A stretch of DNA of 64,000 nucleotides from JAJEFO01 sp965209045 (GCA_965209045.1 CBDBPW010000003.1:124001-188000), one strand, 5' to 3'. Counted from the stretch's first letter, positions 9,114 to 18,615 are shown. Notes: generated by a model from the sequence alone, not told the origin. Program-made: numbers and translations.

Positions 9114-9925
9114 GCGGCAGCATCCGGGTCGGCAACAGTGTCAAGGAACGACAGCGGCAGGCGGTGAACTTCGTCCAGCAACGAAACCAGCTGCCGTGCA
9201 GCGTATTCGATCACCGCACGGCCCTTCTCTGCAGTGGCAGCCGCCGCGTTGCCGCAGGCGCCGGCGGCATTCATGTCCTGTGCCATCCAGCCGAGCTTTC
9301 CAGCCGGCGAAAGCCCGACATGGCTGCAGGCGCGATCGATGTCGGCGATGGCGGGCCGGAAATCGCGTGCATGTTCCATCTGTACGAGCTCGTCATGCAG
9401 GGCAAGCATCACGCTGGTCTCCATGTCGCCCGCGTGAATGCCGTAGCGCCGCTCGTCTTCGGGAAACAGCCCGTCGGGAATGCCGTGCACGAACCAGCTC
9501 GCGGCAAGGGTCAGCATCCGGTGCCTGACGCGCAGATCGCGCGCCACGATGTCCAAGGGAGCGATCTGCCCGCCATGGGAGTTCAGGATCACCAGCTTCC
9601 TCACGTCCGCGGCGGCAATGGAGTCGCCGATCTCCATCAATAGGGAAATGAGCGTCTGTGCGGAAAGGGTCAGCGTGCCGGGCCACGCGCTGTGCTCGTT
9701 GGACTTGCCCACCGGCATGGTCGGAAGAAACAAGGCCGGCAAGGATTCGGGGATCTGCGGCACGGCGGCGGCAATGATCCCGTCGAGTATTGTCCGGTCG
9801 ACGGAAAGCGGCAGATGGGGTCCGTGCTGCTCGGTCGCGCCAATTGGCAGCACGGCAACGAGGCTCTCGCGCTCAAGCTTCGCGAAGTCGCGTGCCGTGA
9901 AGTCGGCCCAAAACCGGTGCATCAT
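9110..9925 (-). CDS. Creatininase-family amidohydrolase
   Basis: This is the first intact gene of the catabolic operon, about 271 aa from ATG 9925 (a second ATG follows immediately). It belongs to the creatininase superfamily, metal-dependent enzymes that open cyclic or linear amides, including creatinine hydrolase and the FAPy deformylase of flavin synthesis. Metal-ligand motifs are visible: PIGATEQHGPHLPL (Glu32, His34), the Asp shortly after it, LNSHGGQ, and HAGDMETS. The start overlaps the stop of a decayed transketolase-like frame by ATGA, so that gene used to head the operon. In context it probably hydrolyses an amide bond in the imported N-compound or its ring-opened product. Confidence 0.87.
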   Translation of the reverse strand: MMHRFWADFTARDFAKLERESLVAVLPIGATEQHGPHLPLSVDRTILDGIIAAAVPQIPESLPALFLPTMPVGKSNEHSAWPGTLTLSAQTLISLLMEIGDSIAAADVRKLVILNSHGGQIAPLDIVARDLRVRHRMLTLAASWFVHGIPDGLFPEDERRYGIHAGDMETSVMLALHDELVQMEHARDFRPAIADIDRACSHVGLSPAGKLGWMAQDMNAAGACGNAAAATAEKGRAVIEYAARQLVSLLDEVHRLPLSFLDTVADPDAAA

Positions 9926-10320
9926 GTGAGTCCTCTGACCGCTCGCAGCGGGCGCCCGGGAGGGACGGTCTCGATCACTGTCGGGATCGAGACCCGGTCG
10001 ATGCCGAAATGGCAGCAGAGGTCCGCGACGCTTCCGGTCTGGCCGAAATGCAGCACCCCGAGCCCCGCCATCCTGTGTCCGTGCACCAAGCGGAGCCTGC
10101 AAAGCGCGACCATGCGGCCTTCTGGTTTGCTGTTCGGTCCGCGAACCCTGACATAGTCTTGAACGAGGCTGGCAAACGTGGAGATTGCTACGCCCAGTCC
10201 AACAGAGCCGGTTGAGAAGGCCACGTTGGCGCTGTCCTTGGTGCCGCTGGGACAGCTCTGGTCGTCGCAAACTCCGAGGAAGTTCCGGATCTTCTCCAGT
10301 GTCTTGCTGCCGGCAAGACA
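9922..10320 (-). pseudogene. Transketolase / PDH-E1-like remnant with internal deletion
   Basis: A minus-strand open frame ends at 9922 in an ATGA overlap with the creatininase-family gene. It contains two recognisable pieces of a thiamine-diphosphate-dependent transketolase/pyruvate dehydrogenase E1-like enzyme. The first piece is CPSGTKDSANVAFSTGSVG followed by LGVAISTFASLVQDY and KPEGRMVAL, from the N-terminal cofactor-binding domain. It is followed almost at once by MAGLGVLHFGQTGSVADL and FGIDRVSI, which belong to the far C-terminal domain. The several hundred residues normally between them are missing, and the N-terminus before about 10293 is not recognisable. I infer an internal deletion that kept the frame. 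The product cannot be active. Assignment is by remembered family patterns, not a search. Confidence 0.6.
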
Positions 10321-10612
10321 TAGCAGCGCGCGAAACCGCTGCGCTGACCGTGGCTTGACCGCATCGCTTTCCTGCGGGCGAAGTGCATGGCGATTGAGCG
10401 CGGCAATTGCGGTCGCCATCGAGGCGCATCTGGCCTTGGGCCAGCCAACCTTCTGACCATCAGTTCCGTAACGCAGCTGATTGGCGTCGTGGACCAGCCA
10501 GCAGGACAGCCAATGCAACCGGCCCCGGATGAGCTTCAATCCAGGTAGAGAACGCATGCCCGAAGCATCCCTGACCTGTCGCATGGTGTCGCAGCCAAGT
10601 CGTGAAAATCAA

Positions 10613-10633
10613 TTGATCAAACCAATAGATCAA
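10613..10633. promoter_or_regulatory. Candidate operator, TTGATC inverted repeat
   Basis: An inverted repeat TTGATC-N9-GATCAA lies in an AT-richer patch 290 bases upstream of the remnant that heads the minus-strand operon. Its left half extends to the palindrome TTGATCAA. The layout is compatible with a GntR- or TetR-type operator. No regulator assignment can be made. Confidence 0.35.
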
Positions 10634-10882
10634 AGCAAGTGGTTTGTCAAACTCGTGGTGCGGAGTTTGTGCGGAGTTGTCGGTAACAGGCCATCTGTCT
10701 GCTCCCATAGTGGCTGCAAAGGCCGGAGGACGGCGAATCATGGGGCTGCGAGGGCGATGCAAGGGAGAATGCGAGTGAAGTTCGAGGAACTCAGGGTCGA
10801 CGGGCAAACGGACGTGAAAGAAAGCCGGTCGCCGCTCGGCCGAGCGTCTGCCCCGATGAAGTCCCGATTGGTGCAGTGATGG

Positions 10883-11818
10883 CTAATTGCCTTCTGATAG
10901 CTGCACCCAATAGGGGCGGTGGTCCGACCCCTGCGCCGCCGCGTCAACCCATGTGCGCATTACGTGCGGGGCCAGTTCCGGGGACAGGAAACAATAGTCC
11001 AGCCGCAGGGGCCTTCCGGGCGCGCGGTCCGGAGGGTCTGGCCACCATGTGTAGCCAGGGTCATCCTTTTCATCGGGCGGCGCCAGATGCCAACTGTCCG
11101 CAAGCCCATCCGCATGCAGAAGGCGTCCTCCGACTGTAGGGTCGAACTCACCCGCGATTCGACGGTATTCCGGCCCTTCAGGAACGGAGTTGAAATCCCC
11201 CATCCAGACGGTCTTGTCAGCCACTTCGGGAACCGGCTCGCCGTTGTTCCAGTCGTGGCGCAGGGATTCCTGCCATTCGCTTTCGTTCTGGACAGGGCCT
11301 TCTCCGGTCCATGATCCGCCTCTGGTCCGCGCGTTTCGGTGGAGATCGAGGAGATGGTCAATTTGCAGCAGGCGCTCGCGTATCGAAATCGCGGACAGAT
11401 GAATGGAGAACACGCGAACTGGCCCGCGATCTGAGGCAATGACGCATTCCAGGGCGCCCGTGTCCATGTTGAAGTCCCGCTTGGTCGCAATTTTGGGCAG
11501 AATGTGCGTACGGGCTTCCCGAATGGGCCAGCGTGACAGGATCATCGTGCCGAATTGGCGTCGCCGATTGGTGACGTGCCCATCCGGCGCGGTCTCGCTG
11601 GCATCCACGTCAAATGCCGGGCCGTAGCATGAATGATGTCGCGGCAGCCTCTCCTCAATGAGCGCAACCTGGTCGGCCATGCCGCTGCGCCGCCAATGTC
11701 GCTCGACCTCCTGAAGCGCAATGACATCGCCACCTTCCACGGCGTGCGCTATCCTGTCATAGTCGAATCTTCCGTCAAGTCCGCGGGCATACCGGACATT
11801 GTAAGTGACTAGCTTCAT
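10883..11818 (-). CDS. Endonuclease/exonuclease/phosphatase family protein
   Basis: This is an EEP-fold metal-dependent phosphoesterase of about 311 aa. ATG 11818 is preferred because it follows GGAAGG and begins directly with the fold's first strand (MKLVTYNVRYARG); the ORF upstream of it is not protein-like. Motifs are TYNV, IALQEVE (metal-binding Glu), VFSIHLSA, VWMGDFNSVPEG (Asp/Asn), and a C-terminal GSDHRPYWVQL (catalytic His). Members include DNA-repair endonucleases, sphingomyelinases and inositol phosphatases. No signal peptide is visible. It lies just downstream of the peptide ABC operon on the same strand and may be read from it. Confidence 0.88.
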   Translation of the reverse strand: MKLVTYNVRYARGLDGRFDYDRIAHAVEGGDVIALQEVERHWRRSGMADQVALIEERLPRHHSCYGPAFDVDASETAPDGHVTNRRRQFGTMILSRWPIREARTHILPKIATKRDFNMDTGALECVIASDRGPVRVFSIHLSAISIRERLLQIDHLLDLHRNARTRGGSWTGEGPVQNESEWQESLRHDWNNGEPVPEVADKTVWMGDFNSVPEGPEYRRIAGEFDPTVGGRLLHADGLADSWHLAPPDEKDDPGYTWWPDPPDRAPGRPLRLDYCFLSPELAPHVMRTWVDAAAQGSDHRPYWVQLSEGN

Positions 11819-11868
11819 GAACCTTCCGCCAGAATTGCTCCGAAACGGACACGCTCTGATGCAAGCGG

Positions 11869-13500
11869 TCAGTATCCGGCGCTTTCCATCTTCCTGTTCT
11901 CCACGACCCCTTCCAGCCAACCCAGCCTGAGTTCCGGGACCGAAGACAGAAGCAGATCGGTATAGTCGTCAAAGGGCGGGGTCAGCACCTCGGACTTGGG
12001 ACCATATCGCACCAGTCGTCCCTGATACATCACCGCGATGGAGTCCGAGATCGCCTCGACTGTTGCCAGATCGTGCGTGATGAACATGTAGGCAACGCCT
12101 TCTTCCGTCTGCAGGTTCAGCAGCAGCTTGAGAATCCCGTTGGCCACAAGCGGATCAAGTGCGCTGGTCACCTCATCGCAAATGATCATCCTGGGCTTGG
12201 CCGCAAGCGATCGGGCAATGCAGACCCTCTGTTTCTGGCCACCCGACAGCTCGGCCGGATACCGGTCGATGAAGCTCTCTCCCATTTCGATCTGATCCAG
12301 CAGTTCGATCACGCGCTTGCGCCTTTCAGCGCCGCGGATGCCGAAGTACATCTCCAGCGGCCGCCCGATGATCGTGGCGACCGTTTGGCGAGGGTTCATG
12401 GCCACATCGGCCATCTGGTAGATCATCTGCAATTCGCGCAGCTGCTCACGGCTCCGGTCCGCAAGCGCCGGCGGGAGCGGCTGATCATCGAAAAGGACAC
12501 GCCCCTTCTCGGGCGGCAAGAGCCCCGTCACGACCCGCGCCAGCGTAGACTTGCCAGACCCCGATTCACCAACCACGGCCAGGGTCTGACCGGGGTGAAT
12601 TTCGGCTGTAACATCGGTCAGGACCTGTATCTTGCCGCCATAGGATGCCGTGACGTTCTCGAGCCGCAGGACCGGATTGTCCGTGGAGGCCTGTTCCTCA
12701 TGCGGTATGGAGTGCGCAGAGACGAGCGCCCGGGTGTATTCCTCCTTCGGCGCTTCGATGATCTGCTGAACGGTGCCATGTTCCACGATCTTGCCATGTC
12801 GCAAAACCAGGATTTCATCGGACACCTGCGCCACGACGGCAAGATCATGGGTAATGTACAGCGCCGCGACTCCCGTGTGCTGTATCGCGGTCTTGATTGC
12901 TGCCAGCACATCTATCTGCGTGGTCACGTCCAGCGCCGTTGTCGGTTCATCAAAGACAATCAGATCCGGTTTCGGGCAGAGCGCCATGGCCGTCATGACG
13001 CGTTGCAACTGCCCGCCGGAGACCTGATGCGGATAGCGGTTGCCGATGTTTTCGGGATCCGGCAAGCTGAGCGCACCGAACAGTTCCACCGCGCGTTTCC
13101 TTGCCTCTGACCTGGCCATTGTCTTGTGCAGGACCGTCGCCTCGATCACCTGGTCCATGAGCCTGATGGCCGGGTTGAAAGAAGCAGCGGCGGATTGCGA
13201 GACATAGGTCACTTCGCGCCCGCGCAGATCCCGCAACTGACCTGGGCTGATCGTCTGGATGTTACGGCCGTTGAGCCAGATTTCGCCGTCCAGCCGCAGG
13301 CCGCCGCGCCCGTAGCGCAGCGTCGAAAGTCCCACGGTGGACTTGCCTGCTCCGCTTTCCCCGATGAGACCCAGGACCCGTCCGGGCGCCAGTGTCAGCG
13401 AAACATCTTCGACAATATTGATGTCTTTCGGCCTTTCGCCCGGCGGGCGGACCGTTCCGTCAATTTTGAGGTTGCGGACCTCAAGGAGGATGTCTGACAT
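11869..13500 (-). CDS. Peptide ABC transporter, fused dual ATP-binding protein (DppD-DppF type)
   Basis: This single 543-aa polypeptide carries two complete ABC ATPase cassettes, equivalent to DppD and DppF joined. The first has Walker A GESGAGKST near residue 50, signature VSGGQLQRVMTAMAL and Walker B LIVFDEPTTALD. The second has GESGSGKST near residue 320, signature LSGGQKQRVCIARSL and Walker B MIICDEVTSALD. Such fusions (YejF/GsiA style) drive di- and oligopeptide, glutathione or opine importers. It is the last transport gene of the operon SBP-DppB-DppC-ATPase; its ATG overlaps the stop of the DppC gene in TGATG. Confidence 0.93.
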   Translation of the reverse strand: MSDILLEVRNLKIDGTVRPPGERPKDINIVEDVSLTLAPGRVLGLIGESGAGKSTVGLSTLRYGRGGLRLDGEIWLNGRNIQTISPGQLRDLRGREVTYVSQSAAASFNPAIRLMDQVIEATVLHKTMARSEARKRAVELFGALSLPDPENIGNRYPHQVSGGQLQRVMTAMALCPKPDLIVFDEPTTALDVTTQIDVLAAIKTAIQHTGVAALYITHDLAVVAQVSDEILVLRHGKIVEHGTVQQIIEAPKEEYTRALVSAHSIPHEEQASTDNPVLRLENVTASYGGKIQVLTDVTAEIHPGQTLAVVGESGSGKSTLARVVTGLLPPEKGRVLFDDQPLPPALADRSREQLRELQMIYQMADVAMNPRQTVATIIGRPLEMYFGIRGAERRKRVIELLDQIEMGESFIDRYPAELSGGQKQRVCIARSLAAKPRMIICDEVTSALDPLVANGILKLLLNLQTEEGVAYMFITHDLATVEAISDSIAVMYQGRLVRYGPKSEVLTPPFDDYTDLLLSSVPELRLGWLEGVVENRKMESAGY

Positions 13501-14321
13501 CAGCTCCGGCCCCCTTTGAGGTCACTCGTGCGCCGCAAGATCCAGTCAGCCACCAGATTGACGGAAATCGCCAGCACCGAAATGGCGGCCGCAGGAATCA
13601 ACGCCGCGGGGATTCCGAAAATGATGCCGTCCTTGTTTTCCTTGACCATCCCGCCCCAATCGGACTCGGGCGGCTGAACGCCAAGCCCAAGGAAGGAAAG
13701 AGACGACAGAAAGAGCACCATGAAAATGAAGCGCAGCCCCAGTTCCGCCACCAGCGTCGAGAGGGCATTGGGCAGGATCTCCCGGAAAACGATCCAGTTC
13801 AGGCGTTCGCCGCGCAGGCGCGCGGCCTCGACATAGTCCATGACATTCACGTCCACGGCAACCGCCCGGGCCAGACGGAAGACCCGGGTGAAGTCAAGGA
13901 CCGCCATCACCAGGATCAGGATCAGTACCGTGCTCGGCAGGACCGACAAGACCACAAGCGCGAAGATCAGGCTCGGGATGGACATCAACAGGTCAACACT
14001 GCGCGACATTGCCTGATCAGTCAGTCCGCCGGCCACCGCGGCAGCAAAGCCCGCGACCGCCCCGACGCAAAACGACAGGGCCGTTGCGGCAGCCGCGATG
14101 AAGATGGTGATACGGGCCCCGTAGATCATCCGAGACAGCAGGTCCCGGCCAAGGTTGTCAGTGCCAAGCCAGAACTGGTCCGAGGCAGGTTCCCAGACAT
14201 CGCCGACGGTCTCTGCGGGGCTGTAAGGGGCCAGCAACGGCGCGAATACAGCGACGAAAACGGACACTCCTGTCAGGATCAGCCCGATCAGCGCACTCAC
14301 TGGAATTCGGCCAAGCGTCAT
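13500..14321 (-). CDS. Peptide ABC transporter permease, DppC/OppC-like
   Basis: This is an inner-membrane permease of 273 aa with about six membrane segments. The N-terminal region has the DppC signature LLAPYSPAETVGDVWEPAS followed by FWLGTDNLGRDLLSRMIYGAR, which is nearly diagnostic of the DppC/OppC/NikC group. The EAA coupling loop appears as EAARLRGERLNWIVFREILPN. It pairs with the DppB-like permease eight bases upstream and feeds the dual ATPase downstream. Substrate class is peptide-like by family. Confidence 0.94.
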   Translation of the reverse strand: MTLGRIPVSALIGLILTGVSVFVAVFAPLLAPYSPAETVGDVWEPASDQFWLGTDNLGRDLLSRMIYGARITIFIAAAATALSFCVGAVAGFAAAVAGGLTDQAMSRSVDLLMSIPSLIFALVVLSVLPSTVLILILVMAVLDFTRVFRLARAVAVDVNVMDYVEAARLRGERLNWIVFREILPNALSTLVAELGLRFIFMVLFLSSLSFLGLGVQPPESDWGGMVKENKDGIIFGIPAALIPAAAISVLAISVNLVADWILRRTSDLKGGRS

Positions 14322-14329
14322 GGCTCCCC

Positions 14330-15292
14330 CTACTTCGGGTGCCGCAAGCGCGGGTTGGAGATGATTGAAACAAGGTCTGCGACCAGGTTAAGGCCGATAT
14401 AGACGGCTGCAAATATGGTCCCGCAGGCCTGCACGACCGGCACGTCTCGTTTCGAGACGTGATCGACCATGTATTGTCCCATTCCCGGATAGACAAATAT
14501 CACCTCGACGACGACGACCCCTACCACCAGATAGGCCAGGTTGATCATGACCACATTGACGATGGGCGCGATCGCGTTCGGAAAGGCGTGCTTGCGAATG
14601 ACGTTGAAGGGCGTCAGCCCCTTGAGTTCCGCCGTCTCGATATAGGCGGACTGCATCACGTTCAGTATGGCGGCCCGGGTCATGCGCATCATGTGCGCCA
14701 GCACCACCATGGTCAGGACCATCACCGGCAAGGCGATCGTCCGCAGCTTCTCGCCCAGGGACATGTCCTCGTTCAGCGTGGCGACCGACGGAAACCATTG
14801 GAGCTTTACCGCCAGGAAGTAGATCAGCAGGTAGCCGATGAAGAACTCCGGCAGGGAGATCGAGGCCAACGAAAGCCCGGAAATCACGCGGTCCGGCGTC
14901 CGGTCCTGGTAACGTACCGACAGCAGGCCCAGGAAGATCGCCAGAGGCACCGAAAATGCAGCCGCCCAGCCGGCAAGGAACAGCGTGTTTCCAAGCCGCC
15001 CGGCAACCGATTCCCCGATGTCCTTGCCGTTGGAAAGTGCCGTGCCCAGATCGCCGCCCAGAAAGGCGAGGAGCCAGTCTAGATACCGCTGAATCGCAGG
15101 TTTGTTCAGGCCCAGTTCTTCGCGCAGGCTGGCCAGGGATTCCGGCGTTGCGCTTCGGCCAAGAATTGACTGCGCCACGTCGCCGGGCAGAATCTGTGTT
15201 CCCGCAAATATCAGAACCGACGCTGCGACAAGCAACATGCAGCCCAACGCAAAGCGTTGGGCTGCCAGCCGGATCATCGGGTTGTTCGGCAC
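14330..15292 (-). CDS. Peptide ABC transporter permease, DppB/OppB-like
   Basis: This is the 320-aa partner permease. It has the N-terminal DppB membrane segment and the G-D-V pattern in QILPGDVAQSILG, followed by a periplasmic loop with ESLASLREELGLNKPAIQRY, a standard feature of this family. The EAA loop is visible in IETAELKGLTPFNVIRKHAF. It is separated from the upstream binding-protein gene by six bases, and the DppC gene follows after eight bases. Confidence 0.94.
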   Translation of the reverse strand: MPNNPMIRLAAQRFALGCMLLVAASVLIFAGTQILPGDVAQSILGRSATPESLASLREELGLNKPAIQRYLDWLLAFLGGDLGTALSNGKDIGESVAGRLGNTLFLAGWAAAFSVPLAIFLGLLSVRYQDRTPDRVISGLSLASISLPEFFIGYLLIYFLAVKLQWFPSVATLNEDMSLGEKLRTIALPVMVLTMVVLAHMMRMTRAAILNVMQSAYIETAELKGLTPFNVIRKHAFPNAIAPIVNVVMINLAYLVVGVVVVEVIFVYPGMGQYMVDHVSKRDVPVVQACGTIFAAVYIGLNLVADLVSIISNPRLRHPK

Positions 15293-15298
15293 GTCAGG

Positions 15299-16885
15299 TC
15301 AAAGCAGCCAGGTCTTTACCAGCGCACCGTCGAACATCGAGCCGCCACCCGGATCGCCGACCCAGCCGCCAAGGCTCGTGCTGACCGCATCAATGAAGTC
15401 GTTGAACATCGGAACGATGACGCCACCTTCGTCGCGCAGGATGACGGACATCTGGCGATAGAGCTCCTTGCGCTTGGCCTCGTCAAGCTCCGCCTTTGCC
15501 TGTGCCAGCAATGCATCGAAATCGTCCCGGAAGAACCGGGTGTCATTCCAGTCCGCATCCGACTTGTACGCGGTCGAGAACATCTGGTCCTGCACCGGGC
15601 GTCCGCTCCAGTACGAGGCACAGAACGGCTCCTTGTTCCAGACCTCCGACCAGTAGCCATCGCTGGGCACCCGTTCCACTTGCAGCGGGATTCCGGCCCT
15701 CTGCGCGCTCTGCTGGAAGAGCTGCGAAGCGTCGACCGCGCCCGGGAAGGCCGCTTCAGACACTTTCAGGACGATGGGGCTGCCATCATGGCCGGACCTT
15801 TCGTAGTGGTGCCTGGCCCTTTCGATATCGTAGACGCGCTGATCCAGGTCATCGGAATACAAAGGATAGGCCGCGTTGATGGGCGTATCGTTTCCGACGC
15901 TGCCGTAACCCCGCAGGATCTTGTCCACCATTTCCTCGCGGTCGATGGCATATTTCAACGCCAGACGCAGATCGTTGTTGTCAAAGGGCGCAGTGTCGTT
16001 GTGCATGATGAACACGTAGTGGCCCCGGCCCGAGATGCTCTCGATATTGATGTTTGGGGAACGGCCGAGGAGTTCGGCAACCTTTGGGTCGACGCGGTTG
16101 ATGTAGTGGACCTGGCCACTTTGCAAGGCAGCCGCCCGCGCCGTGTTGTCATTGAGAACAACAATTTCGATCTGATCTGCATGACCGCGACCGTCGTCCC
16201 AGTAGTTTGCGAACTTGGAATAGCCATGACGAACACCTGGCTCGTTGAATTCCAGCACATAGGGACCGCATCCAATTCCGTCGCCCGGATCGTCGAAACC
16301 GCCTCCTGGCTGAATCACGAGGTGATAGTCCGCCATCAGATAGACCAGGTCGGCATTTGGGGTGGAAAGCGTCACGCTGAAGACGTCGCCGTCAGCCTTC
16401 ATCGATTCGATGCCGCGCATGACGCCAAGCGCGCCGGACTGAGAATCATCAGCCGAATGGCGCTCCATGGTCTTGAGCACGTCATCGGGTGTCATTGTCT
16501 TGCCGTTATGGAACTCGACGCCCTTGCGGATGCGGAAGTGCCAGGTCCTGGCGTCGGCGCTGGATTCAACGCTTTCGGCCAACCGGTTCACGATCTCACC
16601 CTCGGGGCTGACTTCAACGAGAAGATCGCCAAAGGCCGTCAGGTTGTGAGACGGGACGCTGCTGGCTGAAAGCGCTGGATCAAGGCTGTTTGTGCTTTCC
16701 CCGCCCTGAATGCCGGCCTTGATAGTGCCACCCTTGTTGGGGCCCATCGCCCTTGCAGCCGAGGCCAGAAGACTGCCTGCCATGGCAGTGCTAAGGCCCA
16801 AGGCCGTGGTCCTGCCAAAGAACTCCCGTCGGCTCATCAGTCCGGCGGTGGTGCGTTTCACAAAGTAGTCGATCTGTCTGGACAT
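15299..16885 (-). CDS. Peptide ABC transporter substrate-binding protein, Tat-exported
   Basis: This is a family 5 extracellular solute-binding protein of 528 aa, first gene of the peptide importer operon. The N-terminus carries a twin-arginine signal (MSRREFFGRTTALGLSTAM, cut near SAARA), so it is probably exported folded through Tat. The mature chain has the usual DppA/OppA blocks, including HFRIRKGVEFHNGKTMTPDD and ALKYAIDREEMVDKILRGYG. It delivers ligand to the DppB/DppC permeases encoded next. Class-5 proteins bind peptides, opines, glutathione or similar amides, and I cannot narrow this further. Confidence 0.93.
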   Translation of the reverse strand: MSRQIDYFVKRTTAGLMSRREFFGRTTALGLSTAMAGSLLASAARAMGPNKGGTIKAGIQGGESTNSLDPALSASSVPSHNLTAFGDLLVEVSPEGEIVNRLAESVESSADARTWHFRIRKGVEFHNGKTMTPDDVLKTMERHSADDSQSGALGVMRGIESMKADGDVFSVTLSTPNADLVYLMADYHLVIQPGGGFDDPGDGIGCGPYVLEFNEPGVRHGYSKFANYWDDGRGHADQIEIVVLNDNTARAAALQSGQVHYINRVDPKVAELLGRSPNINIESISGRGHYVFIMHNDTAPFDNNDLRLALKYAIDREEMVDKILRGYGSVGNDTPINAAYPLYSDDLDQRVYDIERARHHYERSGHDGSPIVLKVSEAAFPGAVDASQLFQQSAQRAGIPLQVERVPSDGYWSEVWNKEPFCASYWSGRPVQDQMFSTAYKSDADWNDTRFFRDDFDALLAQAKAELDEAKRKELYRQMSVILRDEGGVIVPMFNDFIDAVSTSLGGWVGDPGGGSMFDGALVKTWLL

Positions 16886-17835
16886 GCCTTTCCCCCTTTG
16901 TTGTCCCTGCCGAATCCCGGCAATGGGTCACAACGCCCAAGTCACTTGATCCCTTCAGGGACCCTACCCATTGATCTTCCTGCGAGACCTTGAGTGAACG
17001 ACCGCAGGCGATCGACTCACCCATATCAGGTTTTGTCAATGCTCGCCGGAATAAATGGCATCGCGGCGGTTTTTCCGTTGCTGCGGCTCCAGCATCCGCC
17101 AATCGCCCGCGAGCGGCGGCTGTTGCGCTCTTGAGCGTCAATTCGGCATTGTCACATCCCTGACGGGTGATGTTGGTGTCCGCCTGCAGCGAAGCTTCTG
17201 CCTGACGAATCCGTGCAGAGGAGTCTGGCCTTGTCGTTCTCCGAACGGTCCACACTGCGCCTTGTTCGGCAGGTGGCCGGTCGAGCACGGGAAAATTGGC
17301 ACCTTCCGAAATTTGCTGAACTTGCTGATTTCAGCGCCGTTGTCGCGCCAAGGTGGACATTGAGCAATGGCAGCACGTCAGCGACCAGCCGATGCCGGTG
17401 AAATTCATGCCGGCAAGCCGCAATCGTCTGGCCGATTTGCAGTCGCTTGTCCTGCGGGCGACGCGCATGCTCACGGGTTTTCCGGAAGATCGATTCTGTC
17501 GAGTGCAGGATGCCAGTCTGATGATCCACGTGCGATTGGAGAGTTCGTCTCAATCCAGTTCGAGGATGCGGTTGAAATGCGTCAAACACGAAGACAGCAG
17601 ATTGAACTGGGAAATCCGCGGGCCCGCTTGCCGATTGACTCGGCTCTCCGGGACAGGTTTGGCGCCTTCACGAACTCGCAAGGCCATGCCGCGACCGCGG
17701 TCGGGACGCTTCGTTCGCCATCGCGAACCGTCCTGCGCAAGTGCCTGTCTGACGAATCTCAATTGACAGTCTTGATCCTGGATCGCGTCGCCACGAGATA
17801 CGCAACTGGCAAAGCAGGCAAGGGAGAATTCGCAA
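16886..17835. other. Large intergenic region, no recognised gene
   Basis: This 950-base region separates the divergent peptide operon and channel gene. It should contain both promoters. A plus-strand stretch near 17213-17400 has protein-like pieces (LVRQVAGRARENWHLPKF), and one near 17500-17650 does too, but they are in different frames and broken by stops. This suggests a decayed gene that I cannot identify. Confidence 0.45.
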
Positions 17836-18615
17836 ATGACGGGTGTACGTGGACAGCTGGCAGCCTGGATCGAACGGCCGGCCGTTCAGCGCTTGATAAT
17901 CGGCGTGATCATCTTCAATGCAACCCTTCTTGGCATGGAGACGTCCAATCTGATCATGGCGCGTGCGGGTCTGCTCGTCACCCTGTTGGACCGCATCTGC
18001 CTTGGCATCTTTGCGGTCGAGATCGCGGCGAAGCTCTACGCCCACCGCGGCCGGTTCTTCCGTGACGGATGGAACGTAGCGGATTTCATCATCGTTGCCG
18101 TTTCGCTCATTCCGGGGGCAAACACGCTATCGGTGTTGCGTGCGCTCCGGGTCTTGAGAGCGTTGCGGCTCGTGTCCACGGTCCCGAGCCTTCGCCGGGT
18201 CATGGAGGGACTGATCGGCGCCTTGCCTGGCATGGCGTCGGTTCTCGGTTTGACAGGTCTGATCTTCTATGTCGGCTCCGTCATCACCACGAAACTCTTC
18301 GGTGGCGACTTCCCCGAGTGGTTCGGCACGCTCGGCCGATCGGCATATTCTCTCTTTCAGATCATGACGCTCGAAAGCTGGTCAATGGGCATCGTCCGCG
18401 TAGTGATGGCAGACTATCCGTACGCGTGGGCCTTCTTCGTGCCGTTCATAATCGTCACTACGTTCGCGGTCATGAACCTTGTGGTCGGTCTCATAGTCAA
18501 TGCGATGCAGCAGTCGCACTACGAAGAGCAATCGGGAGCGACCGACGTCTATCGCGATGAGGTCCTGCGCCGTCTCGCTGCCATAGAGGACCGACTGGCA
18601 GCCTCAGACAGGTGA
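17836..18615 (+). CDS. Bacterial voltage-gated sodium channel (NavBac family)
   Basis: This is a single-domain six-segment ion channel of 259 aa, expected to assemble as a homotetramer in the inner membrane. Segments S1-S3 run roughly through residues 18-95. S4 is the voltage sensor with regularly spaced arginines (LRALRVLRALRLVSTVPSLRR, residues 101-121). The pore loop holds the selectivity filter TLESW (178-182), the NaChBac/NavAb signature for sodium, followed by the S6 segment with VMNLVVGLIVNAMQ. The charged C-terminus (VLRRLAAIEDRLAAS) fits the known tetrameric coiled coil. ATG 17836 follows GGGAGA. NavBac channels occur mainly in marine or alkaliphilic bacteria and link to motility and pH homeostasis. 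NhaA lies just downstream. Confidence 0.93.
   Translation: MTGVRGQLAAWIERPAVQRLIIGVIIFNATLLGMETSNLIMARAGLLVTLLDRICLGIFAVEIAAKLYAHRGRFFRDGWNVADFIIVAVSLIPGANTLSVLRALRVLRALRLVSTVPSLRRVMEGLIGALPGMASVLGLTGLIFYVGSVITTKLFGGDFPEWFGTLGRSAYSLFQIMTLESWSMGIVRVVMADYPYAWAFFVPFIIVTTFAVMNLVVGLIVNAMQQSHYEEQSGATDVYRDEVLRRLAAIEDRLAASDR

Noticed and set aside
17152..17762. Frames between the peptide operon and the sodium channel gene
   Set aside because: Some protein-like pieces are visible but scattered over frames with stops; I could not match them to a family.
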